Shown piece after piece: positions 24,580 to 34,400 of a DNA stretch of 64,000 nucleotides (positions are counted from its first letter, which is position 1; every line of letters starts with the position of its first letter). The position numbers and the translations under genes are program-made. The stretch comes from Suilimivivens sp963650485 (GTDB lineage Bacteria; Bacillota; Clostridia; Lachnospirales; Lachnospiraceae), in NCBI GenBank assembly GCA_963650485.1, contig CAVJLN010000010.1, forward strand, positions 1-64,000. The letters are read 5' to 3'. Below the pieces are notes generated by a model. The model ran no database searches. It was not told where the DNA came from and saw only the letters and a list, made by a program, of their open reading frames with translations.

Positions 24580-25287
24580 CTATGCAAGTCCAAGTCTCTT
24601 GAACACTTCGTTGTAAGCTTCTTCTACATTTCCAAGGTCACGACGGAAACGATCCTTGTCCAGCTTTTCATTGGTGTGGACATCCCACAGACGGCAGGTA
24701 TCCGGAGATACTTCATCTGCTAACAGGATTTCTCCGTGAAAGCGTCCAAACTCGATCTTAAAGTCAATGAGCTTGATATCTGCCTGCAGGAAATAAGCCT
24801 TCAGTACTTCATTTACCTTAAATGCATACTTTTTGATGGTATCGATCTCCTCCCAGGTTGCAAGTTCCAGGGCAACAGCGAAGTAGCTGTTGATCAGCGG
24901 ATCGCCCAAGGCATCATTTTTATAACTGAACTCAATGGTAGGCTCTTTAAAGGGGGTTCCCTCCGGTACTCCAAGACGCTTGCTGAAGCTTCCTGCAGCC
25001 ACATTACGGATAATAACCTCTAAAGGTACAATATCAACCTTTTTTACAGCAGTTTCACGGTCACTCAGTTCCTCGATCAGATGGGTCGGTACCCCTTCCT
25101 TTTCCAGAAGCTTAAATACGTGATTGGTCATACGGTTATTGATGGCACCCTTTCCTACGATGGTTCCCTTCTTTTCGCCGTTGAAGGCAGTTGCATCATC
25201 CTTGTAATCCACGATAACAACATCCGGATCCTCTGTTGCAAATACCTTCTTTGCCTTTCCTTCATAAAGCTGTTCCATTTTTTTCAT
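24580..25287 (-). CDS. purC: SAICAR synthase
   Basis: The 235-residue enzyme condenses CAIR with aspartate using ATP, the step before PurB. Family blocks are clear: LYEGKAKKVFATEDPDVVIVDYKDDATAFNGEKKGTI at the N terminus with the ATP-binding lysines, and LIDFKIEFGRF plus LADEVSPDTCRLWD near residues 175-205. It is of the short, single-domain bacterial type. The start has GGAGG 6 bases upstream. It leads the purC-purB-purF-like unit; only about 55 bases separate it from the terminator of the upstream ABC operon and no convincing promoter was found, so read-through may contribute. Confidence 0.97.
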   Translation of the reverse strand: MKKMEQLYEGKAKKVFATEDPDVVIVDYKDDATAFNGEKKGTIVGKGAINNRMTNHVFKLLEKEGVPTHLIEELSDRETAVKKVDIVPLEVIIRNVAAGSFSKRLGVPEGTPFKEPTIEFSYKNDALGDPLINSYFAVALELATWEEIDTIKKYAFKVNEVLKAYFLQADIKLIDFKIEFGRFHGEILLADEVSPDTCRLWDVHTNEKLDKDRFRRDLGNVEEAYNEVFKRLGLA

Positions 25288-25343
25288 GATTATCCTCCAT
25301 TCATGCGTGAAATTTCTGAATAGTTACAAAGTTTGTATATCTG

Positions 25344-25367
25344 AAAAAACATCGGTTTCCCAATGTT
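25344..25367 (-). terminator. Terminator of the amino acid ABC transporter operon
   Basis: On the minus strand AACATTGG and CCGATGTT pair around a GAAA tetraloop and are followed by six U. Confidence 0.9.
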
Positions 25368-25389
25368 CTTTACAGGCAATAAAATCCGA

Positions 25390-26151
25390 TCAGGCGTTCA
25401 GTTTTCCGATAAATTCCTTCACCCGTTCATTTTCCGAAGCAAAGATCTCTTCCGGAGTTCCCTGCAGTTTAATATGACCGTCTTCCATGAAAATGATCTT
25501 GTCCGATACTTCTTTCGCAAATTGCATTTCATGAGTCACGATGATCATGGTCATATGCTGCTTTGCCAGTTCCTTAATGACCTTAAGCACCTCCACCGTA
25601 AGCTCCGGATCAAGTGCGGATGTCGGTTCATCAAAAAAGAGAATCTGGGGCTGCAGGGCCAGTGCCCTTGCAATCGAAACTCTCTGCTGCTGTCCTCCGG
25701 AAAGCTGGCACGGATAGGCATCTGCCTTGTCGGCAAGCCCCAGCTGCTCTAAAAGCTTCCTGGCTCTCTCCACGGCCTCTTCCTTCGGTACTTTATCGAC
25801 ACAGACGGGGGCGTCTGTAATATTCTTCAATACGGTATAATGCGGAAACAGATTAAAATTCTGGAAGACCAGTCCGAAGTACTTCCGGATCTGCTTTAAT
25901 TTCGCCCTGGAAGCATATACGCACCTTCCATTTTCTTCCTTCGCTGCTGCTTCCCCAAGATAAATCAGGTCTCCCCCATCCATCTTTTCAAGTAACGTTG
26001 CACATCGAAGGAGCGTGGACTTTCCGGAACCGGACGGTCCGATAATCGAAACCACCTCTCCGCGGTGTACCTCCAAGGAAATGTCCTCCAGTACATGCAG
26101 GTCACCGAAATGCTTTCTGATATGATTCATCTGTAATAAAGTCTCATTCAT
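25390..26151 (-). CDS. Polar amino acid ABC transporter, ATP-binding protein
   Basis: The 253-residue cytoplasmic ATPase is of the GlnQ/TcyC type. Walker A GPSGSGKST is at about 38-46, the Q-loop at VFQNFNLFPH, the ABC signature LSGGQQQRV near 150, and Walker B ILFFDEPTSALDPE near 170, followed by the His switch (VTHEM). A short extra stretch after Walker A (GEAAAKEENGRCVYASRAKLKQ) is a minor family variation. It follows the permease gene by 12 bases. Confidence 0.95.
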   Translation of the reverse strand: MNETLLQMNHIRKHFGDLHVLEDISLEVHRGEVVSIIGPSGSGKSTLLRCATLLEKMDGGDLIYLGEAAAKEENGRCVYASRAKLKQIRKYFGLVFQNFNLFPHYTVLKNITDAPVCVDKVPKEEAVERARKLLEQLGLADKADAYPCQLSGGQQQRVSIARALALQPQILFFDEPTSALDPELTVEVLKVIKELAKQHMTMIIVTHEMQFAKEVSDKIIFMEDGHIKLQGTPEEIFASENERVKEFIGKLNA

Positions 26152-26163
26152 TCCGGCTGCCTC

Positions 26164-26811
26164 CTAATGATAATAGTCCATGGATTTCTCAATCCGTTCC
26201 ATAATCGCTGCCACAAGCAGATTAAAAATATAGTAAAATACACCGGCTGCCATCAGCGGCATAATGCTCGTTTCGGCGGCTGCAATCTGCTTGGCCAGCG
26301 TGAACATCTCTGCCTGCGACAAAACAAAGGCAAGAGACGTATCCTTCACCAGGGTAATCGTTTCATTCGTAATGGACGGCAGAATCCGCTTCATCACCTG
26401 TGGAAAAATGATCTTGAAAAAGGTCTGCACCTTTCCATATCCAAGGATTTCTGCGGCCTCATACTGTCCGACCGGCATGGATTCAATTCCTCCACGGTAA
26501 ATCTCTGCAAAGTATGCCGCATAGTTCACCGCAAAGGCAATAATGATCGCAGGGAACCGGTATCCCTTCAGGTTACTGCCAAATAGATAGTACGGTCCGA
26601 AGTATACCACAATCAGCTGCAGCATCAGCGGCGTGCCTCTCATAATAGAAATATATATCTTACTGATACCTTTTAGCAACACATTTTTTGACATTCTTCC
26701 AAAAGCCACCAAAAGTCCCAGCGGTAACGAAAAAAGTAACGTCAGAAAAAAGATTTCTACCGTTACTACCATTCCCTGTCCCAATTGCAATATAATCGTC
26801 TGAAAATTCAT
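26164..26811 (-). CDS. Polar amino acid ABC transporter, permease
   Basis: The 215-residue inner-membrane protein of the HisM/GlnP family has about five membrane segments. The EAA loop that contacts the ATPase reads EAAEILGYGKVQTFFKIIFPQ near residue 137. The N-terminal block IMRGTPLMLQLIVVYFG is typical of this family. It probably works as a homodimer, since only one permease gene is present. Confidence 0.94.
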   Translation of the reverse strand: MNFQTIILQLGQGMVVTVEIFFLTLLFSLPLGLLVAFGRMSKNVLLKGISKIYISIMRGTPLMLQLIVVYFGPYYLFGSNLKGYRFPAIIIAFAVNYAAYFAEIYRGGIESMPVGQYEAAEILGYGKVQTFFKIIFPQVMKRILPSITNETITLVKDTSLAFVLSQAEMFTLAKQIAAAETSIMPLMAAGVFYYIFNLLVAAIMERIEKSMDYYH

Positions 26812-26840
26812 ACCTTACTCCTGTGTGTATAAGTTAACTC

Positions 26841-26864
26841 AAAAATGATCCACCGGATCATTTT
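26841..26864 (-). terminator. Hairpin with U-run between binding-protein and permease genes
   Basis: AAAATGATCC and GGATCATTTTT pair around a GGT loop on the minus strand. It would end a share of transcripts before the permease gene, raising the ratio of binding protein to membrane components. Confidence 0.7.
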
Positions 26865-26892
26865 CTCATATGCATGGCAACATAACTATTCA

Positions 26893-26916
26893 GGGGCAGA
26901 ATCTGCATTCTGCCCC
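26893..26916 (-). other. GC-rich hairpin just after the binding-protein gene
   Basis: A perfect 10-bp stem (GGGGCAGAAT with ATTCTGCCCC, loop CTGC) starts about a dozen bases past the stop codon. It has no U-run, so it is more likely a barrier to 3' exonucleases that protects the binding-protein mRNA. Confidence 0.7.
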
Positions 26917-26928
26917 CGGAACACTTCT

Positions 26929-27822
26929 TTATTTGCCTAAGCAAACGCTGTCCTCCAAGCCATACTTCTTTGCAATTTCCATAAAGGTTCCATCCTCTGC
27001 CATTTCAAGCAGGGTGGATTCTACCTGATCCTTTAATTCCGTGTTGCCAAGCTTAAAGCCGATACCATACTGTTCGGTTGCCAGCTTTTCATCGAGGATC
27101 ACGAAGCCATCCCCTCTTGATTCCAGCTGGTAATCTGCAACTCCGATATCTACGGCAATCGCATCCACAGCGCCTGCATCTAAATTCAGGAACCCGGTAT
27201 TATAATCCGCAAACTGTGTCAGCTCTGCAAAGGTTGCTGCCAGATCTGCCGCATCTCCTTCAAGGGCTGCCAACGCGGAAGAATCCTTCTGTACTCCGAC
27301 GATCTTACCTGCAAGATCTGCAGGAGATGTAATTCCGGAATCTGCCTTTACGACAAATACCTGACTGTTATCTACATAAGGAACCGTGAACGTGTACTGA
27401 TCTTCACGTCCGTTCATGGTAAATCCGTTCCAGATACAGTCAATGGAGCCGGAACTTAATTCCATATCCTTGGCATCCCAGTCGATCGGCTGTTTTACGA
27501 GTGTCCATCCGTTGCGGTTGCATACCTCTGCGGCAAGCTCCAAGTCAAATCCGGTATATTCACCGTTTTCATCCATATAGCCATAAGGCGGGAACTCAGC
27601 ATCAAAGCCAACGGTAAAGGTTCTTCCTTCTGTGGAAGCCTCTGCCTGTTCACTGTCATTTTGTGTGTCATCGGTCTGCCCGGCATCGGTCTGTGCGGCC
27701 TCAGTCTGTGTAGTGTCTTCCTGTGCCGTTGTATCCTGTGCGGTGGTCTCCTTGGCACCGCATCCAGCCAGTAATCCGGTCATCATTACGGCTGCAATAG
27801 AAACTGCGAGTAACTTTTTCAT
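26929..27822 (-). CDS. Polar amino acid ABC transporter, substrate-binding lipoprotein
   Basis: The 297-residue lipoprotein has a signal peptide ending in the lipobox LLAGC (Cys21), so it is anchored to the outer face of the membrane. A low-complexity Thr/Gln/Asp/Glu linker (about 22-66) precedes the SBP_bac_3 domain, which begins RTFTVGFDAEFPPYGYMDENGEYTGFD. The ligand arginine is probably the one in FTMNGREDQY. Cystine, glutamine and histidine are all possible. It is the first gene of the three-gene operon, followed by two hairpins that separate it from the permease gene. Confidence 0.94.
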   Translation of the reverse strand: MKKLLAVSIAAVMMTGLLAGCGAKETTAQDTTAQEDTTQTEAAQTDAGQTDDTQNDSEQAEASTEGRTFTVGFDAEFPPYGYMDENGEYTGFDLELAAEVCNRNGWTLVKQPIDWDAKDMELSSGSIDCIWNGFTMNGREDQYTFTVPYVDNSQVFVVKADSGITSPADLAGKIVGVQKDSSALAALEGDAADLAATFAELTQFADYNTGFLNLDAGAVDAIAVDIGVADYQLESRGDGFVILDEKLATEQYGIGFKLGNTELKDQVESTLLEMAEDGTFMEIAKKYGLEDSVCLGK

Positions 27823-27910
27823 AATCTCTCCATCCTTCCTTAGTCCTGTATTTACAGGTTAGTCATGTACCACGCTACTTCTTTAGCATGATAAAGCACG
27901 TTCGATACTC

Positions 27911-27939
27911 ATGCTATCATGCACACTAAGGAAAGTCAA
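27911..27939 (-). promoter_or_regulatory. Promoter of the amino acid ABC operon
   Basis: TTGACT and TAGCAT are spaced by 17 bases on the minus strand. The leader of about 80 bases contains a small palindrome (CTGTAAATACAG) close to the ribosome binding site that could bind a regulator. Confidence 0.55.
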
Positions 27940-27970
27940 GTATCAAGTGTCCGGCTGCTGTACGAAAACA

Positions 27971-29152
27971 TTAATCTTTATCATATTCTGCCACGATGCT
28001 CAGAATTTCCCTGGCATATTTCGGATAATTTTCCACCAGATCCTTCACTTCTGCTTTCGCCTTTCCGGCAATGACTTCCTTGTTATAATCCATTCTGCGG
28101 CGCAGGGACTGTCTGCGGATAATCAGATTATGTCGGATCTCAACCATTTCCTTCTTATCAAGGAGTGCCTGTGTCTGATGCAGCCAGATCATCGGATCTT
28201 TCACCTGATACCGGCGCAGGATATGTAACAGCTCCTGCTGGGTGGAATCCAGTTCGATCTCTGCCTGTTTATAATTATGACGTTCGTCCTTTTCTTCAAG
28301 ATACTGCTTATAATCCCGTCCAAGCTCCTGTGCGCTTTTGACATTGTATTTCATATAAAGATAGTCAAGCAGATGCGTATTGTTCACATACCGGATCTTC
28401 ACCGTATTCTGCAGCCGGATCAGTCTTGTAATCCCGCTCTCCACCTGGGAAAGCTCCCGTACGGCATCGTTATATTTTAAGAAAATGGAGGTAATGGCAA
28501 GTGCCCCGATTCCTCCGACCGCCAGATAGCCGATCTTCACGTCAAATGAAAATACATACTGCAAAAGTAAGAGTAAAAACAGGCAGAAGACCACTGCTGT
28601 TGCACAGACAATCGTCATAGAACGGGTATCCTTCATGAGATGCCGCAGCTCGATCTTCCGGAAGCCGTAGGCCTGCCGTTCACTGTCGAGCCGGCGCAGA
28701 TCCCGCCTGATCAGGTTCTGGTATTCTTCGGCCTTTTCAAGCTTCTCATACGCCTCCTGCACTTCCTCTTCCATACTTTCCATCTGATAGAATTTCTCAT
28801 CCGGCATCCGGTTTTTGCGTTCCCTGTAGCCGGACTGCTGCTTCTCAAGGGTATCCATCCGCCTGGCACATTCCATTAACAGACAGCTTTCATTCTCCGG
28901 CAGTGCCTCAATCTCTTCGATGTCCTTAAGATGCGAGGTTACCACCTGATATTCATGCTGGAGATTCTCTACCTCCCGGGACGCCTCCGCAATCTGCTCC
29001 AAACATCCCCGGACATATTCCTCACGCTGCTTCCGGTTATGGATCTGTAAATCGTCACGGTCGTAGACAATCTCATTCCATTCCTCGACTTCATAGGTCT
29101 CCTCGTCCCCGTAATCCTTTTTCCAGTTAAAAATCCGTTGTAATAAACCCAT
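27971..29152 (-). CDS. Coiled-coil membrane protein of unknown function (DUF5716/5717 operon)
   Basis: I do not recognise a named family. The 393-residue protein has a long charged coiled-coil region (about 35-175), two adjacent membrane segments (about 179-201 and 206-225) and a second coiled-coil region (about 228-320), so both arms probably face the same side of the membrane. There is no signal peptide. It is the last gene of a four-gene operon and starts 2 bases after the preceding stop. It looks like a membrane anchor or scaffold for the other three products. No terminator is obvious after it. Confidence 0.75.
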   Translation of the reverse strand: MGLLQRIFNWKKDYGDEETYEVEEWNEIVYDRDDLQIHNRKQREEYVRGCLEQIAEASREVENLQHEYQVVTSHLKDIEEIEALPENESCLLMECARRMDTLEKQQSGYRERKNRMPDEKFYQMESMEEEVQEAYEKLEKAEEYQNLIRRDLRRLDSERQAYGFRKIELRHLMKDTRSMTIVCATAVVFCLFLLLLLQYVFSFDVKIGYLAVGGIGALAITSIFLKYNDAVRELSQVESGITRLIRLQNTVKIRYVNNTHLLDYLYMKYNVKSAQELGRDYKQYLEEKDERHNYKQAEIELDSTQQELLHILRRYQVKDPMIWLHQTQALLDKKEMVEIRHNLIIRRQSLRRRMDYNKEVIAGKAKAEVKDLVENYPKYAREILSIVAEYDKD

Positions 29153-29154
29153 TC

Positions 29155-29991
29155 TTATTCCTCAACGAGCTGCAGATAATCTTCCTTCAACCGATAGATA
29201 ATCTTATCAATTTCTTCGTAATAGGAAGCCACATTTCCCTCTTCCTTATAAATCTTCAGTGCCGACAGCATCCGGTTTTCACGTGAAGCCTCGAACTCTC
29301 CCTTCGCCGTTGTAATCTTCTTTTCAAGTGCCAGCGAAAGCTCATGGTATTCGGAATGCTCCGCAATAAAACGAATGTATTCTTCCTCCGACAGATAGCT
29401 CCGTAAGGAAGATAAATATTGCAATCCCGACTCTTCGTCCTTCGACATCTCATAGGCACGCTTATAATATTTCGCCGCAATATCGAACATGAAAAGTCCT
29501 GCATAAGCATACCCCATATTATGATAAATGGCAGGCCTCAGGGCATTCTCGGTATCGGGCAGATCCCGGTTCAGCTCTTCATATTCCCTAAGTGCCATCA
29601 AATGCCGGTTATTCTGTAACAGGTAATCTGCCTGCTTCTTCTTCCGTTCAAAATCATTTAATCCGGCATTGCTTTTCAGAATTTCATCCATTTGTGCAAT
29701 TTCTGCCTCGGTGCAATAGTTGACATAATTAATAATTATGTCAACAAATTCTCCCGCTTGGATTCCTTTTTTCATGGCAAGCGTAAGCTGGTCTGCCAGC
29801 TTAGGAAGACCACACTGTTCCCGCAGCCATTCCGGAAGGCGCTTATCCATGATTTCTGTGTTAATCATAAACGGGTTGTTCGCAAACAGGTAACACAGCT
29901 CTTCCACGCAGTATACATTCACACAGACCTTCTCTAAATGATAGGGTTCGTTGGCATATTTTCCTGTACAGATTAATACTCGGCTTATCAT
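29155..29991 (-). CDS. TPR-like protein of unknown function (DUF5716/5717 operon)
   Basis: The 278-residue soluble protein begins MISRVLICTGKYANEPYHLEKVCVNVYCVEELCYLF, an N-terminal module I have seen only in this gene context. A helical repeat follows, with one good tetratricopeptide-like pair near residues 150-190 (AIYHNMGYAYAGLFMFDIAAKYYKRAYEMS). TPR arrays bind partner proteins, so an adaptor role is inferred. It is separated from the Hsp70-like gene by 109 bases that contain a stem-loop. Confidence 0.75.
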   Translation of the reverse strand: MISRVLICTGKYANEPYHLEKVCVNVYCVEELCYLFANNPFMINTEIMDKRLPEWLREQCGLPKLADQLTLAMKKGIQAGEFVDIIINYVNYCTEAEIAQMDEILKSNAGLNDFERKKKQADYLLQNNRHLMALREYEELNRDLPDTENALRPAIYHNMGYAYAGLFMFDIAAKYYKRAYEMSKDEESGLQYLSSLRSYLSEEEYIRFIAEHSEYHELSLALEKKITTAKGEFEASRENRMLSALKIYKEEGNVASYYEEIDKIIYRLKEDYLQLVEE

Positions 29992-30017
29992 CTGAATTCC
30001 TTTCTGTTATCTAAAAT

Positions 30018-30095
30018 ACCGGTAACTATTCAGAACACCATTCGTAAAACCGTTGCTAACGCAACGTAGTTTTACTCATGTGGTTACAAATACCG
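30018..30095. other. Stem-loop inside the DUF5717 operon
   Basis: A 13-bp stem (GTAAAAC-CGTTGC with GCAACG-TA-GTTTTAC, 30044-30075) lies between outer GTAAC and GTTAC arms. There is no U-run. Its GGTAAC-TATTCAG edge resembles that of the larger elements at 14330 and elsewhere, so it may be a small repeat of the same class, or a processing or stability element between the second and third genes. Confidence 0.65.
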
Positions 30096-30100
30096 GCCCC

Positions 30101-31408
30101 TCATACCTGCAGGGTGTGCGTCCATGCCCGGCCGCTGCTCTTAAAGAGCTCTCCGAAGCCCATGTCAGTAATTTCCAGCGTCAGCGTATGAATTGTGGTC
30201 ATTTCCGCATGGATCCGCAATCTCGTTGTACAACGTGGCCTCTCGGGAAGTCCGTCAAGTGTAATCGTCTTATCCATAATATTTTCACCGGTCAGCGGCG
30301 TAATCGTAAAGCACAATACATTTCCGCTTTCCAGAATCAGGTCAAAATCCGTCTTCGCCTCATACCAGTTCACACCGGCATCCAGAATAGCCAGATACGA
30401 ATCCTCACCACGGCGCAGTGCCTTCATCCCGATATTGGATTTCAGCTTATCTTCTCCAAGGTAAACATATTCGCGTGTATTTCCCTGCGGATTCACCTTT
30501 TCCATTCCGGCATAGCAGGCTCCTTTGCTATACAGGTTGTTTCCCTGAAACACTCTCCGGTTATGGCACAGAATCTTTAAGGATTCCCTGGTCCATCCCT
30601 CCTTAAAGCCCTCTCCGATTAAGAATACCGTCGATACATCCGTCTCCCGTAAGCAGCTCTCACACAGCTGTCCGAACTGCTCATCCAGTTCCTGCTGCTG
30701 TGCCATGCGCTCTGCCTCATCCTCCGACCAGACTACTCTCTTCATCTCCGGATAATCCAGATGCTCGATAAACACCACCTTGGGGGTCGTGTGCCGGTTA
30801 CACTGAAAACGCAGCGTTTTCAGCTCCTCGTTATATTCAAAAACAAATACTTCTCTTTTCCAAAGCTCTGCCTGCTGGTGAAGCATATAATAATAAAAGC
30901 TCTCAATATGGCTCTGGAAGCAGATCTGCGGGCATTTAAGCTGCAGTCCCGATACAACTTTCCCTAACACCTCCACCATACGCGGAGTCAGCTCCTCCAC
31001 CGTGAACATAAACACCTCCGCACGGTTCATGGAAACCTGCATATTAAGGGTTGCAAGGCTTCGCTTGATAAACAGGGTGAGCAAAGCCACCGGGTCAAAG
31101 GTCACATCTTCGACGAGAACCTCCTCTCCCTGCAACGCCTTTTCCAGAAGGCGATCTACCAGAATTCCTTCTTCACCCTGATTTTTCAGAGCCTCTTTTC
31201 CATAATACCACTGGCTTACACCAACCCGTTTACATAACACGGTAGGAATATTATACTGCTCAGTGCCTGCCACCGGAGAAACCGTGCAGGGATCCGCATC
31301 ACCGACCGCATAATAGCTCACCTGCGAAAACTGTCTCCCCAGATCATACCCGATGACAATCTTTGCATTATTCCGTTTTCCTGCAAAATCCCTGTTTTCC
31401 TGTAGCAT
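30101..31408 (-). CDS. DUF5716-type protein with a diverged Hsp70/actin ATPase fold
   Basis: The 435-residue protein resembles DnaK in outline. The phosphate-1 region reads VIGYDLGRQFSQVSYY (18-33). Where Hsp70 has the GGGTFD phosphate-2 loop this protein has VFVFEYNEELKTLRF, so the glycines are gone. The adenosine region is recognisable in TVFLIGEGFKEGWTRESL and NNLYSKGACYAG near 265-300. The last 95 residues (VNWYEAKTDFDLIL onward) look like the start of a beta-sandwich substrate domain. It probably binds nucleotide or a partner without normal Hsp70 cycling. It starts 9 bases after the DUF5717 gene. Confidence 0.78.
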   Translation of the reverse strand: MLQENRDFAGKRNNAKIVIGYDLGRQFSQVSYYAVGDADPCTVSPVAGTEQYNIPTVLCKRVGVSQWYYGKEALKNQGEEGILVDRLLEKALQGEEVLVEDVTFDPVALLTLFIKRSLATLNMQVSMNRAEVFMFTVEELTPRMVEVLGKVVSGLQLKCPQICFQSHIESFYYYMLHQQAELWKREVFVFEYNEELKTLRFQCNRHTTPKVVFIEHLDYPEMKRVVWSEDEAERMAQQQELDEQFGQLCESCLRETDVSTVFLIGEGFKEGWTRESLKILCHNRRVFQGNNLYSKGACYAGMEKVNPQGNTREYVYLGEDKLKSNIGMKALRRGEDSYLAILDAGVNWYEAKTDFDLILESGNVLCFTITPLTGENIMDKTITLDGLPERPRCTTRLRIHAEMTTIHTLTLEITDMGFGELFKSSGRAWTHTLQV

Positions 31409-31417
31409 GGGCCACCC

Positions 31418-34400
31418 CTATTTCATTGAAAATAATTCATTTAACAAATATGAATAATCATAGTACTCGAAAAGCATGCTTTCCATGGTGTCGTAATCCT
31501 TCAATGTCCGTGCCATGGCAATGTCATTGATCAGATTGTACCGGCTGATCTTCTGGTTCGTGTCCGTGTCACTCCGGCTGAACGTTCCACTCTCGTTCAG
31601 CTGTTCCTTCCCGTCTTCAATCTCCACGATATAATACTGGAGACGTTCTCCGAAGAACAGGACGAATTCTTTCACACAGACGCCGCCGTACATGTTCTTC
31701 ATCTCTTCCTTGCGGTACTCATTCTCCGCATTTCCTTCCCGCTCAATCAGGTAATGAATCACCGCACGGTTTCCATCGTGGACGTGGTATTCCACCATGG
31801 TCTTGTCCATATATTTATGCATAAAGGTAATGTTCTCTGCAAATTCCCTGTAAAACGGGAACACCATCTTTTCCGCTGCCATCTCCCGTAAGAAAACGAG
31901 CAGATTCTTTGAAACCTTTTCATTGGTCTGTTCTTTGTGCTCGGCATAAAACTTCGTATAGGCAAGCTTGCATACCATCGGAAGCTCCTGCTCCTCTTCC
32001 CAGATCCGCTCTGCCTCGTTTAAGATAAACGGATCGGTCACCTTGTCCTTTACGAAATAGTCATAGCAGGACTGGGCTAAGAATGCAAGCTCTACCGAAG
32101 AGTCCGCACCTTTCTTGACATAGCTCTGGAAAATGGCTACTGCATTTCCGACAAAGGCACCGGTATACAGCATCTGAATTAAGATCCGTTCCTCGATGAA
32201 ACGCGTATCCACGCCAAAGGACTCTGCGGTGCTCCAGACATCACGCATCTCCTTCACGGTTCCTTTAAAATACTGGTTCAGATAGTTCAGTAAAAGCTCA
32301 TCATACTTTCCGGAAAGGAATGCCCGGTAAATCAATGCCGTCATGACCGGATCTTCCTTCATTCCGTCAAGGGCTAAGAGACGCCCGCACAACCGTACGA
32401 TAATCTTCGCTTCAATGCCCTCTCCGCCGCAGATACTGATCCATTCGTAAGCCTTCTCATACATCCCCCGGATCACCATAAAGCGTACCATCTGGGACAT
32501 GCTGTCACGGAAAATCATCTCCGGTTCCAGCTCATTCAAAACCTCATCCAGCTCATTCATCTGATCGTGGTCGTAATGATACTGCATAAGCTTTAAGCGG
32601 ATTTCCTTCTGGATGGACTCCTTCACAAGCGGGGATTCCATGATCTGCTTCATATGCTCCTGGTTGCTTTCACTGACCGGAAGAAGCTGATGTCCCTTCT
32701 CGCACAGCCACAGGTCAAACAAAATCTCATCCTTTACATAAGGAGCGATCATCCCGGCAATCTTGTCCGGAATCATCAGCCGTTCCAGTTCATATTCTTC
32801 CTCCCTGCAAAAACGGTTACCCCTGAAGTCCTCCAGTACAATCCGATAGCTGGTTCCATATAACGGCAGGTACATAACCTGTCCTATAACCGGATACGCC
32901 TGTTCCTCTTTCAGACTGTCATAGATCACGCAGACCCTGCTGATATCCTTCCGTTTCAGATGCAGCTCCTGCAGGAAAACAGCGGTTACCAGTCCTTCCG
33001 AAACTTCTTCGGTAATCATTCCCTCTGTAATCAGGTTTTTATATAAATAAGCGAGCCATTTGTTATTTCTCTTCTTTAAAATCTGGAATACCACAAATCG
33101 TTCCAGCTGCTCCCTGTAGCTTTCATAAAGTTCCGGATAAACTGCCTTATTGCGATAGACATAGGCATATAGGAATGAATTATGTAAACCATCCAGGCTG
33201 CTGTCAAAGGCAAAGTACATCAGCACCATTTTCGGAATAACCACATCATCCTTAAGCTCCAGAGACATCATATAGTACTCATACAGACGGGTAATACGCA
33301 GTTCCTTCTCAATGCCCTTTTCATACCAGGCAAAGGCTTCCGGAGTCGTAATGTTTCCGTTAATCAGTATGGTGCAGATCGTCTGCAGCACTTCATCGGT
33401 CGGCAGTACCTGATAACAGACACACAGAATCCGGTAAAGCGGCTTCCGATATCCGCGCAGCTTTTTCGCCAGATATACAATCTGATCCACCACCTCTGTG
33501 GTAAGAAGCTGCTTTCTGGCTGCATAGGACAATACCTGAATTTCGAAATCGTCAAGCTGCATCAAAATCGATGGGTTATTCTGAATCAGATGATACGCCT
33601 CAATATACAGAACCGGACTTGTTGCTCCCTTGGCAAACTGTTCCTCCAAAACAATCCACTTCTTCGAAGGACTCCGTGAATAATCGTCCGAAAGGTAAAT
33701 GAGAAGCCATGCAATGCGCCAGTCATCCACATTTTCTTTGAAAATCTTCTCTACCTGCTCTGCCATCTCGTCAATATACTCTTCGGTACGGTTTAACAGG
33801 GTAGAAAGGTACATGTAATAGCAATATAAGGTCGGATTATAGTTTCCTGCCAGAAGCTCATCCGCCTGTCCCAAAAGCCACTCGGCTTCATTCGTCCGCT
33901 CCTGGGTAATTAAGAGCTGCACCCGCATCAGCATATAAGCCGGATCCTGGTCGTTCAGCTCCTGCAACCGATCCATAATGAGGCTTGTCTCATTCATCCA
34001 GGACGAAGCACTGATCTGTCTTGTGCGGAACGCCTCATAATATTGCATCAGTTCCACAATGGCATGCTTCTTCTGCCGGTTTGCTTCATAGAACTTACGG
34101 TCAATCCGCTGTTTGTATGCCATTACCGTCACCTCTAATGAGGTATAGGCATTCGTGAAGCGGATTTTTCCATAATTCTTGCCCGCATGAAGCTTGTCCT
34201 CGTCCACATAAAAGGAAAAGCGGTAACAGTTCCCAAGGAAGTCCTCTTCCCGGATGATATCCTTTTCCATCGACAGGAATGCCCCTTCGGCTTCTGCCAG
34301 AAGCTGGGAATATCCCCAGCCGTTCCGCTGGATTACAATGCGTCCCTCGGTGATTCCCTGCGGATCCTCCATCCGGATCTCCTGATTTTCGATAATATAT

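Noticed and set aside
25288..25343. Purine riboswitch ahead of purC
   Set aside because: The gap is only about 55 bases and lacks the conserved stems of a purine aptamer.
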